Assembly (NCBI GenBank): GCA_903850725.1
Contig: CAINMG010000058.1
Span: 1-6,339 of the forward strand
Direction: 5' to 3'
DNA length: 6,339 bases
From: Candidatus Staskawiczbacteria bacterium
GTDB taxonomy: Bacteria > Patescibacteriota > Minisyncoccia > Minisyncoccales > Staskawiczbacteraceae
The position numbers and the translations under genes are program-made. This document shows positions 1 through 5,779 of the stretch, piece by piece. Every line of letters begins with the position of its first letter. Position 1 is the first letter of the stretch. The notes beneath the pieces were generated by a model. That model was not told where the DNA came from. It did not search any database and saw only the letters and a program-made list of their open reading frames with translations.

Positions 1-99
1 AAAAGTCATTTAAATAGTTAGTTTTTTAAAAAAATCATAAAAAATTATTAAAATTTGTACTCTGAAAAACCATCTATCTTTTCCACTTTTGCTGTCTAG
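1..99. other. AT-rich stretch with no supported gene
   Basis: No reading frame of credible length or composition starts here. The first 60 bases are almost entirely A and T. The frame that becomes coding at base 100 is closed by TAG at 97-99. No tRNA-like fold or convincing terminator is visible. The change from very AT-rich sequence to C- and A-rich coding-like sequence falls at about 60-100 and may mark an old rearrangement joint. Confidence 0.5.
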
Positions 100-390
100 T
101 TTACGCAGACCACCTTAGTAATCAGCCTTACAGCAACTGACAATGCAGGCAACTCCACAGCCGATGACTTCACTTTAACTTGGAGCACAACTCTACCAAG
201 CACAAGCACCATAGATACCACAAGAATAGGAGGCAACAACGCGCAAGCACAAAGAAATCAATCTATAGCAACACAGCAACTAAATCAACAATTAATCAAA
301 CAACAACTAATAGCTCAAATCAAAGCCAAGATACAAGAACTAATACAACAATTAATGTTAATGCTTCAAGAAGAGGCGAGAAAAGGTTGA
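100..390 (+). pseudogene. 3' remnant of a surface protein: Ig-like repeat end plus C-terminal coiled coil
   Basis: In the frame starting at base 100 there are 96 open codons ending in TGA at 388-390, with no usable start codon; the only ATGs lie near the 3' end. The translation reads like the C-terminus of a secreted protein. Residues 6-28 (TLVISLTATDNAGNST and following) match the last strands of the bacterial Ig-like/cadherin-like repeat family. A Ser/Thr-rich linker follows (30-41), then a Q- and N-rich stretch and an amphipathic helix (about 58-95, with QLIAQIKAKIQELIQQL) typical of a coiled coil. No signal peptide or sorting motif remains. TAG precedes the fragment in frame and neither other frame continues it, so the 5' part is lost rather than shifted by one base. 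C-rich Thr and Ser codons (ACA, ACC, AGC) differ from the neighbours. It ends 32 bases before the release factor gene. Confidence 0.6.
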
Positions 391-422
391 ATTTGATAGA
401 ATAATATTGTAATATATTTTAT

Positions 423-1244
423 ATGGCAGAAGAATATGATTGGCAAAAAGAACAAGGCAAGTGGCAGAATTGGCAGACTACGGAAGAGCCAGAGCCATTA
501 AATTCATCCGGTAAGCAATCGGCAATTTTTGAGATACGTGCTGGAACTGGTGGTGATGAGGCGGGACTTTTTGCAAGAGATCTTTACAGAATGTATTCTA
601 GATATGCTCAAGGAAAAGCTTGGAGTCAAAAAATACTTGATTCATATGTATCGGAGATTGGAGGCTATAAATATATAGTTTTTGAATTATCAGGAAATGG
701 AGTTTATGACAATATGCAAAATGAGGGTGGGGTACATAGAGTTCAGCGAATTCCCAAAACCGAAAAACAAGGCAGAGTACACACTTCAACTATTACTGTG
801 GCTGTGATGCAAAAAGCTAAAAAAACAGAAATAAATATTAATCCAGCAGATTTAAAAGTAGATACCTACAAAGCTGGTGGACCAGGGGGCCAATACACCA
901 ACAAAACTGAATCTGCAATAAGAATTACTCACGTGCCGACAGGAGTTGTGGTAACTTGTCAGTCAGAAAGAAATCAAATGCAAAACCGAGAAACTGCAAT
1001 GTCAATTTTATCAGCTAAGCTGGTGCAAGCTCAAGAAGAAGCTGATTTATCAAAATTATCTGCTGAAAGAAGAGAACAAATTGGCTGGGCAAAAAGATCG
1101 GAAAAAATTAGAACATACAATTTTCCACAAAATAGATTAACTGATCACCGAATAAACAAAAGTTGGCATAATTTAGAATCAATTATGGAAGGTGACTTGG
1201 AGCCAGTTATGAAAGCCTTTAAAAAGCAAGAAAAAACTGATTAA
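423..1244 (+). CDS. prfA: Peptide chain release factor 1, lacking the N-terminal domain
   Basis: Class I release factor that reads stop codons in the ribosomal A site and triggers peptide release. Residues 34-110 form the PCRF domain (FEIRAGTGGDEAGLFARDLY, then GGVHRVQRIP). The stop-codon tripeptide is PKT at 111-113, the RF1-type PxT, not the SPF of RF2, so UAA/UAG recognition is expected. The catalytic GGQ is at 155-157, inside GPGGQYTNKTESAIRITH; Gln157 is the residue methylated by PrmC in the family. The C-terminal segment SEKIRTYNFPQNRLTDHRI is also RF1-like. At 273 residues it is about 85-90 shorter than usual RF1 (about 360). The helical domain 1 is absent and replaced by about 33 residues rich in Trp and Glu. 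A TAA at 402-404 in the same frame rules out a longer product. The start is the only ATG near the conserved region and has no Shine-Dalgarno. ftsZ begins 17 bases downstream. Confidence 0.93.
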   Translation: MAEEYDWQKEQGKWQNWQTTEEPEPLNSSGKQSAIFEIRAGTGGDEAGLFARDLYRMYSRYAQGKAWSQKILDSYVSEIGGYKYIVFELSGNGVYDNMQNEGGVHRVQRIPKTEKQGRVHTSTITVAVMQKAKKTEININPADLKVDTYKAGGPGGQYTNKTESAIRITHVPTGVVVTCQSERNQMQNRETAMSILSAKLVQAQEEADLSKLSAERREQIGWAKRSEKIRTYNFPQNRLTDHRINKSWHNLESIMEGDLEPVMKAFKKQEKTD

Positions 1245-1261
1245 ACTTATAGTATTAATAT

Positions 1262-2644
1262 ATGAAAAAGAAAAAAAGGATAATGATTATTAAAAAAAGT
1301 AAATTGGCAAAAACCAAGAAAATTTTGCCTATAAAAAAAACAGAAATTATAGCTTTTTCTGCAGAAGCATTGTTTAAAGCTAAAATAAAAGTTATTGGAA
1401 TTGGTGGGGGTGGAGGATCAATTGTTTCTGAGATTGGCAAGACTTTAAAAAAAGCAACTTTTGTCGTAGCTGATACTGATATTCGATCTATAAAGAAAAG
1501 AACTGGAATTAAATATTTTTTATTTGGACAAAATGTAACTCATGGATTGGGCACTGGAGCAAATCCTGATATTGCCAAACAATCAGCTTTGTCTGAGCAA
1601 GAGAAGATTGAAGGTCTTTTTCGCGATCAAGATATTGTTATTTTAATTGCTTCTTTGGGCGGGGGAGTTGGCTCTGGAGCTACGGAAATTTTTGCAAAAA
1701 TGGCATCTTCTTTTGGTGCAATAACTTTGGGGATTTTTACTTTACCATTTAAGTTTGAAGGCAAAACAAAATCAAAAATAGCTTTAAAAGCTTTGAAAGA
1801 TTTGCGAGAAATACTTAATGTTTCAATCACAATCCCAAACGAAAAGATTTTTAAAATAATTGACCAAAATACTCCGATAACTCAAGCTTTTTCTATGGTA
1901 AATAAAAATATGGTAAATTCTCTCGAAAGCTTGATTGACTTAATTTATAATCCTGGTACCATAAATATTGATTTTGCTGATTTGAGGTCAATTCTCAGGG
2001 GAAGGGGAAGCATGGCATTTTTAAATACGATTGAAGAATCTGGTAAAAATAGAGCAGAAGAAATTGCAAATAAAATTTTGATTAATCCTTTATATGCTAA
2101 TAATAATTTTTCTGCTGACAAAATATTGTTTAATATCGCAGGACCTTCTGACATGAGTATGCTAGAAATAGAAAAAATAAGTAAGAAAATTTCCGATGTA
2201 AATCCCAAAGCTAAAATAATTTTTGGTATTTCTAAAAATTATGGCTCCAAGAATAAAGTAAAAACAACTCTTTTGATGACAGGTAGAGGCAATGAAAAAG
2301 AAATAGCAGATGAAGTAATAAATGAAATCAAAACACAGGCATTGCCGGAAAAGAAGAAGGTTATAAAATTGGCCATCAAGAAACAAAAGATAGTAGTACA
2401 AGAAAAACCATTAGAGCAAATTAAAGTTAAAGCTGAGAAAGAAATTGCGCATTTAAATACAATTGGCGTTTTAGATAAGAAATTAAGTATTATTCAAATT
2501 CCAGACAAACCAGCAAAAAAAGCAATTAGGAGAAGTGCTTTAGATATCAAAAAAGCAGAAGCCGTAGAGGAAGATAAAAGATTGGCGCAGGAACAGGAGT
2601 GGGAAATACCAGCATTTTTAAGAAGAGTAAAACTAAATAAATAA
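1262..2644 (+). CDS. ftsZ: Cell division protein FtsZ, divergent CPR-type
   Basis: Tubulin-like GTPase that polymerises into the division ring. Residues 1-40 are a Lys-rich extension. The GTPase core begins with KVIGIGGGGGS (43-53), then GLGTGANP (95-102), the tubulin signature as GGGVGSG (133-139; the usual form is GGGTGTG), FTLPFKFEG (159-167), IPNEKIFKII (191-200) and the catalytic T7 loop NIDFAD (235-240) with Asp237 and Asp240. The second domain runs to about 342. A Lys-rich linker of about 100 residues ends in RRSALDIKK (423-431) and the conserved C-terminal peptide EIPAFLRR (448-455), which in other bacteria binds membrane tethers such as FtsA or SepF. At 460 residues it is longer than most FtsZ (about 380-400) because of the extension and linker. 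ATG 1262 was kept; ATG 1283 (Met8) is an alternative and neither has a Shine-Dalgarno. No ftsA or mur gene is adjacent, so a second ftsZ elsewhere is possible. Confidence 0.93.
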   Translation: MKKKKRIMIIKKSKLAKTKKILPIKKTEIIAFSAEALFKAKIKVIGIGGGGGSIVSEIGKTLKKATFVVADTDIRSIKKRTGIKYFLFGQNVTHGLGTGANPDIAKQSALSEQEKIEGLFRDQDIVILIASLGGGVGSGATEIFAKMASSFGAITLGIFTLPFKFEGKTKSKIALKALKDLREILNVSITIPNEKIFKIIDQNTPITQAFSMVNKNMVNSLESLIDLIYNPGTINIDFADLRSILRGRGSMAFLNTIEESGKNRAEEIANKILINPLYANNNFSADKILFNIAGPSDMSMLEIEKISKKISDVNPKAKIIFGISKNYGSKNKVKTTLLMTGRGNEKEIADEVINEIKTQALPEKKKVIKLAIKKQKIVVQEKPLEQIKVKAEKEIAHLNTIGVLDKKLSIIQIPDKPAKKAIRRSALDIKKAEAVEEDKRLAQEQEWEIPAFLRRVKLNK

Positions 2645-2648
2645 AAAT

Positions 2649-3521
2649 ATGGAAGTAAAAAAAGTTATTATCCCAATTGCAGGTCTAGCTTCAAGGTTTC
2701 TGCCTTTATCTTTGGCAGTGCCCAAAGAGTTTTTACCTTTGGTAGATAAGCCTACAATTCAATATTTGATTGAGGAGGCAAAAAATTCAGGAATAACTGA
2801 GGTTATATTTGTAGTTAGCCCAAAACAAAAATCAGTTTTGGAATATTTTAAAAATCATGATGCTATTGAGAAAACATTAATCGCAAGGAAAAAAGATAAA
2901 CTTTTGAAAGAACTTTATGATTTTCAGGCAATTTTTAAAGATATAACTATTACATTTGTAACTCAAAAACTTCCAAAAGGTGATGGGCATGCAATTTTGC
3001 AAGCAGAGAAATTTGGCAAAAATGAAGCAGTAGCAGTTTTGTTTAATGATGATGTGATTGATTCCGATGTTTCGGCTTTAACTCAACTGATAAATGTTTT
3101 TAAAACCTGCGATGCTCCTGTGCTTGCTTTAAAAAGATTGCCAAGAGATAAAATTTCAGCTTATGGAAATGTTGCAGTTGAAAAAATAGCTCACGGAATA
3201 TTTAAAATTAAAAAAATAGTTGAAAAACCAAAACCAGAAGAAATTCAATCAGATATGGTAATTATTGGAAAATATATTTTGACTCCAGAAGTTTTTGAAT
3301 ATTTAAAAAAAGCCAAGCCATCTCTTAAGGGAGAGATAATTCTTGCAGAAGTTTTTGATAAGATGCTTGAGGAAGGAAAAACAATTTATGGTTGCGAAGT
3401 AAAAGGGGAGTGGCTGGAATGTGGAGACAAGCTAAAATGGATAAAATCATTTTTTTATCTCTCGCTCAAAGATCCTCGCTTTAAGGACGAACTAAAACAA
3501 TACCTAAAAACAATTAAATAA
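2649..3521 (+). CDS. galU: UTP--glucose-1-phosphate uridylyltransferase
   Basis: Cytosolic nucleotidyltransferase making UDP-glucose from UTP and glucose 1-phosphate, a precursor for surface polysaccharides and glycolipids. The Rossmann-type fold starts with VIIPIAGLASRFLPL (6-20). The usual GLGTR loop is GLASR here (12-16), followed by the family signature VPKEFLPLVDKPTIQYLIEEA (24-44) with Lys26. Other family landmarks are GDGHA (111-115), the acidic metal-binding segment FNDD (132-135), AYGNVAVE (171-178), VEKP (191-194), GKYILTP (207-213) and ECGDKLKWI (257-265). Its 290 residues match the usual bacterial GalU length. It starts 4 bases after the ftsZ stop, indicating co-transcription. No Shine-Dalgarno is visible; A/T-only sequence precedes the ATG. 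A sister enzyme such as RfbF or a thymidylyltransferase is less likely, because the PKE..LPLVDKP block and CGDKL are GalU-type. Confidence 0.92.
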   Translation: MEVKKVIIPIAGLASRFLPLSLAVPKEFLPLVDKPTIQYLIEEAKNSGITEVIFVVSPKQKSVLEYFKNHDAIEKTLIARKKDKLLKELYDFQAIFKDITITFVTQKLPKGDGHAILQAEKFGKNEAVAVLFNDDVIDSDVSALTQLINVFKTCDAPVLALKRLPRDKISAYGNVAVEKIAHGIFKIKKIVEKPKPEEIQSDMVIIGKYILTPEVFEYLKKAKPSLKGEIILAEVFDKMLEEGKTIYGCEVKGEWLECGDKLKWIKSFFYLSLKDPRFKDELKQYLKTIK

Positions 3522-3534
3522 AAATTTAAGAATG

Positions 3535-3563
3535 AAAAGCTCTTGCAAGAGGGCTTTTTGTTT
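3535..3563 (+). terminator. Intrinsic terminator after galU
   Basis: A 10-bp stem with a GCAA (GNRA) tetraloop spans 3535-3558: AAAAGCTCTT pairs with the sequence after the loop, including two G-U pairs. The run TTTTTGTTT follows at 3555-3563. It lies 13 bases after the galU stop, as expected for a Rho-independent terminator ending the prfA-ftsZ-galU group. The 5' A-run also gives a partial U-tract on the opposite strand. Confidence 0.8.
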
Positions 3564-3571
3564 GGTAAAAT
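3543..3571 (+). promoter_or_regulatory. Possible promoter for the trxB-family gene, overlapping the terminator
   Basis: TTGCAA at 3543-3548 (4 of 6 matches to TTGACA) is followed, after a 17-base spacer, by TAAAAT at 3566-3571 (5 of 6 matches to TATAAT). TGG just before it gives an extended -10. A start near 3578 would leave a leader of about 22 bases before the ATG at 3600. The -35 lies inside the terminator stem. In such AT-rich DNA chance matches are common, so this is a suggestion only. Confidence 0.4.
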
Positions 3572-3599
3572 AAGGAATAATAAAAATAAATTTAAAATT

Positions 3600-4541
3600 A
3601 TGATTTACGATTTAATAATTATTGGTGGGGGGCCGGGAGGGATTACGGCTGGTATTTATGCTGGCAGGCAAAAAATGAAAACATTAATGATAACCAAGGA
3701 ATTTGGCGGGCAAATGGCTAAAAAAGCCACAGAGATTTGTAATTATCCGGGATTTCCACACATTACAGGCATTGAACTGATGGACAAATTTGTAGAACAT
3801 TTAAAATGTCAGCCAGATGTTGAGATTAAAACAGCTGAGGTTGGGAAGGTTGAGAAGCCAAATAATTTTGTGGTGACAACTACAGAAAATGAAAAGTTTG
3901 AAGCAAAATCGGTAATTATTTCAACTGGAGTTGACCCAAGGCCACTGGAAGCTAAAGGAGAAAAAGAATTTATTGGTAAGGGCGTGGGTTATTGCGTAAC
4001 TTGTGATGGGCCGTTGTTTAAAAACAAAACAGTTGCAGTTGTAGGTGGGGGGAATGCTGGATTTGAAGCTGCTTTGTTTATGGCAAGGTATGCAAGCAAA
4101 ATATATATATTGGAATTTGGAGCAACTGTAAAAGCAGATTTGCAAAACCAAGAAGATATTGAAACCCTCAGGCAAGCTCAGGGCAAGCAAATTGAAATAA
4201 TTACCAATGCTAGTGTAAAAGAAATTAAGGGAGATGTTTTTGTAAAAGAATTATTTTACGAAGACCAAGTTTCTAAAGAATTAAAAAATTTGCAAGTATC
4301 AGGAGTATTTATTGAGATTGGCAGTCAGCCTGCTACAGCTTTGGCAAAAGGTATGGTAGATTTTAATGAAAGAGATGAAATTAAAGTGGATTTTGAAACA
4401 TTTGCCACCAAAACTCCGGGACTTTTTGCAGCAGGAGATGTAAATGTAGGCAAATACAAACAAATTGTCACAGCAGCTGGCGAAGGATGCAAGGCAGTTT
4501 TAGCTGTGTATGATTATCTAAGAATAAATAAATTATTATAA
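3600..4541 (+). CDS. trxB: Thioredoxin reductase-family flavoenzyme, AhpF-like NAD(P)H site
   Basis: FAD-dependent disulfide reductase of the low-molecular-weight TrxB/AhpF family, acting in the cytoplasm. The FAD motif GGGPGG is at 9-14, the redox-active CVTC at 132-135 (CxxC), the NAD(P)H-binding GGGNAG at 149-154, and the second FAD motif GLFAAGDV at 274-281, followed by YKQIVTAAGEG. The HRRxxxR stretch that holds the NADPH 2'-phosphate in classical TrxB is missing. LEFGATVKAD (171-180) stands there, close to LLEFAPEMKAD of the NADH-dependent AhpF, so NADH preference is inferred. The N-terminal AhpF thioredoxin-like domains are absent; 313 residues is TrxB length. The ATG at 3600 is chosen because the family starts just before the FAD motif and the in-frame TTG at 3543 lies in the terminator hairpin. 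An extra LRQAQG peptide at 190-195 comes from a tandem repeat. The next gene begins one base after the stop. Confidence 0.9.
   Translation: MIYDLIIIGGGPGGITAGIYAGRQKMKTLMITKEFGGQMAKKATEICNYPGFPHITGIELMDKFVEHLKCQPDVEIKTAEVGKVEKPNNFVVTTTENEKFEAKSVIISTGVDPRPLEAKGEKEFIGKGVGYCVTCDGPLFKNKTVAVVGGGNAGFEAALFMARYASKIYILEFGATVKADLQNQEDIETLRQAQGKQIEIITNASVKEIKGDVFVKELFYEDQVSKELKNLQVSGVFIEIGSQPATALAKGMVDFNERDEIKVDFETFATKTPGLFAAGDVNVGKYKQIVTAAGEGCKAVLAVYDYLRINKLL
4167..4187 (+). repeat. Short GC-rich tandem repeat inside the trxB-family gene
   Basis: Two adjacent copies, CTCAGGCAAG (4167-4176) and CTCAGGGCAAG (4177-4187), encode LRQAQGK at residues 190-196. The block is clearly richer in G and C than its surroundings. 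It sits in the loop after the NAD(P)H-site segment, where relatives such as AhpF appear several residues shorter. It resembles the dispersed CTTCGACAAGCTCAGG element that I recall from other bacterial genomes: with its flanks it matches in about 16 of 19 positions. Confidence 0.5.
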
Positions 4542-4542
4542 T

Positions 4543-5079
4543 ATGGCAAGAAACAGAGAAAAAATTGTTGAGGAAGGAGAGGAAACTCCAGAAGAAAAAA
4601 GACAAGCAAAAATTGATAGGGGAAAATTAGAACTTGCTTTGGCTGGAATTGATTTAAAGGAGCAAGAAAAATATTTTGAGTCAATGAAGGAGAATGATAT
4701 GCCTATTGGTAATGGTCTACTTGTCATTGAGTTGGCAAAATCGGGCGCAGAAAAAGATAGAGGGGATTTAATTGAAGGCGTAATTAAAGAGTGGCAAGGA
4801 ATAAGCGATAAATATCAAAATATTGATATTGAAAAGCAGGATGAAAATACTGGCAGAGAAATAATCGTAAATATGAAAAAGTTGATTGTAAAATTGCTTG
4901 AGCAACTGCAAGTTTGGCAAAAAAATCCTCAAGAATCACCAAAAGAATTAGAAAATATTGTAAATGAGGTTAAGATTTGCAGTAAGGATTATGTAAAGCT
5001 TCCGGCGTATATCGCATATCGCGCAGTAGGAATGTATGAATTTAATTCAGATCGTTTACATAAAAAAATAAGCAATTAA
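4543..5079 (+). CDS. Uncharacterised charged helical protein
   Basis: I do not recognise this 178-residue protein. It starts one base after the upstream stop codon, so it is almost certainly co-transcribed with the flavoenzyme. There is no signal peptide, membrane span or metal-binding cluster, and only one cysteine (in KICSKDY near residue 146), so a direct thioredoxin-type partner role is not supported. Residues 1-45 are very rich in Glu and Lys (EEGEETPEEKRQAKIDRGK) and probably helical. A short GNGLLVIELAKSG segment sits near 57-69. Residues 107-145 form further amphipathic helices (MKKLIVKLLEQLQVWQKN, PKELENIVNEV). The C-terminal part, YVKLPAYIAYRAVGMYEF, is aromatic and more hydrophobic. 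Codon use resembles the neighbours and the ORF fills its interval, so it looks like a real gene. The start lacks a Shine-Dalgarno. A small cytosolic binding or scaffold protein is conceivable but unsupported. Confidence 0.75.
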   Translation: MARNREKIVEEGEETPEEKRQAKIDRGKLELALAGIDLKEQEKYFESMKENDMPIGNGLLVIELAKSGAEKDRGDLIEGVIKEWQGISDKYQNIDIEKQDENTGREIIVNMKKLIVKLLEQLQVWQKNPQESPKELENIVNEVKICSKDYVKLPAYIAYRAVGMYEFNSDRLHKKISN

Positions 5080-5094
5080 TTTCGTAAAATATAA

Positions 5095-5122
5095 CAGTCC
5101 TACGGTTCGGACTGTAGGACTG
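5095..5122. repeat. Hairpin repeat, copy 1, upstream of the HTH gene
   Basis: A 12-bp stem (one G-U pair) closes a TCGG loop at 5107-5110. It starts 15 bases after the stop of the 178-residue gene and ends 30 bases before the HTH start. No T-run follows on the + strand (GAATAAATTG), so it is not a standard + strand terminator. On the - strand the bases beyond the stem are T-rich. A second copy lies at 5696-5723. Confidence 0.85.
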
Positions 5123-5152
5123 AATAAATTGTTAAATATTATAAATGTTATT

Positions 5153-5692
5153 ATGCCTATATTTCATTTAAATAGTTTACCAAAAGAAAAAAGAATTCAA
5201 CTGATAGCGGAGTTTTATGATACGATAGATTCTTTAAAAGATAGAAATGAAATTCGTTTTTTCTTTAAAAGTTTGTTGACTGCCGAAGAAATTGCAAGTT
5301 TGATGCGAAGGATTGAAATAGCTGTTTTACTTTCTGCAGGGTTTGGTTATAATAAAATTATTAAAATGCTTGGAGTTGGAAGGGACAAAATATCCGCAGT
5401 TCAGAAAAATTTACAACAAGATGATAATGGATACAAAATAATTGTTGATAGATTAATCGAAATTAGAAAAGAGAGATTAAAGAAAAATGGTATTAAACCT
5501 GAAATGGGAATTGCAAATTCAATGCGAAAAACACATCCATTATATTTTGCACCGTTTTTGCCAAGTATTTTGGATTTGGCTATTGATGGTGGAAAAAGTG
5601 AATTAGATTTTGACGAATCTTTAAAAAGAAAAGCAATTTATTCTACACCATCATTACAAACTGAAGTAAAATCTAAAAAAATTAAAAAATAA
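5153..5692 (+). CDS. TrpR/YerC-related helix-turn-helix protein with C-terminal extension
   Basis: Probable DNA-binding regulator of the TrpR-related YerC/YecD family. Counting from the ATG at 5153 it has 179 residues. Residues 20-63 (EFYDTIDSLKDRNEIRFFFK, then LLTAEEIASLMRRIEIAVLL) match the family's helical dimerisation region, with the LTxxEexsLxxRxeiA pattern. The HTH follows at 65-87 (GYNKIIKMLGVGRDKISAVQ), then DNGYK, as in YerC-like proteins. Those proteins are usually about 90-100 residues; here about 80 extra residues follow, ending in a Lys-rich tail (KSKKIKK), with no recognised domain. The in-frame TTG at 5129 would add eight residues but lies just after the hairpin, so the ATG is preferred. 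TATAAA at 5140-5145 sits close enough to the ATG for a leaderless transcript, but I see no good -35. The gene stands between two hairpin repeats. Its ligand and target are unknown; the family name does not prove tryptophan control. Confidence 0.85.
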   Translation: MPIFHLNSLPKEKRIQLIAEFYDTIDSLKDRNEIRFFFKSLLTAEEIASLMRRIEIAVLLSAGFGYNKIIKMLGVGRDKISAVQKNLQQDDNGYKIIVDRLIEIRKERLKKNGIKPEMGIANSMRKTHPLYFAPFLPSILDLAIDGGKSELDFDESLKRKAIYSTPSLQTEVKSKKIKK

Positions 5693-5695
5693 AAC

Positions 5696-5723
5696 TAGTC
5701 CTGTGGTTCGGACCACAGGACTG
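5696..5723. repeat. Hairpin repeat, copy 2, downstream of the HTH gene
   Basis: A 12-bp stem (basal T-G pair, otherwise Watson-Crick) closes the same TCGG loop at 5708-5711. It begins 3 bases after the HTH stop codon. Against copy 1, the eighth pair changes from A-T to G-C, the ninth from C-G to T-A and the tenth from G-T to G-C; the remaining stem is nearly unchanged. On the + strand only GTATAAGTTTTG follows, a poor U-tract. On the - strand the flank is strongly T-rich. Confidence 0.85.
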
Positions 5724-5731
5724 TATAAGTT

Positions 5732-5765
5732 TTGAAAATGGAGTTAATAAATCATCATATATAAT
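5732..5765 (+). promoter_or_regulatory. Possible promoter of the HIT-like gene
   Basis: A perfect TATAAT at 5760-5765 lies 14 bases before the ATG. TTGAAA at 5732-5737 could serve as -35, but the spacer is 22 bases, longer than the usual 16-18. Only the -10 is persuasive. It would give a very short leader. Confidence 0.3.
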
Positions 5766-5779
5766 ATTAAGGTAAAAAT

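Noticed and set aside
180..404. 74-codon open frame beginning with ATG
   Set aside because: Its product is a low-complexity run of His, Asn, Thr and Arg. The overlapping frame at 100-390 reads as a recognisable Ig-like and coiled-coil C-terminus, so this is a frame-shifted shadow.
388..404. Reassigned UGA codon (code 25), given the TGA ending the remnant
   Set aside because: Reading through TGA adds only a few residues before TAG at 397-399. All intact genes end in TAA and read normally with the standard bacterial code.
3543..3599. Upstream TTG start adding 19 residues to the reductase
   Set aside because: The TTG lies within the terminator hairpin, and the family begins just before the FAD motif, as the ATG at 3600 gives.
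5129..5152. Upstream TTG start adding eight residues to the HTH protein
   Set aside because: No Shine-Dalgarno, and it lies only 6 bases after the hairpin. The ATG at 5153 fits the family better.
5095..5723. The two hairpins as ordinary + strand intrinsic terminators
   Set aside because: Neither stem is followed by a T-run on the + strand. Termination cannot be excluded, but the paired covarying copies made a repeat label safer.
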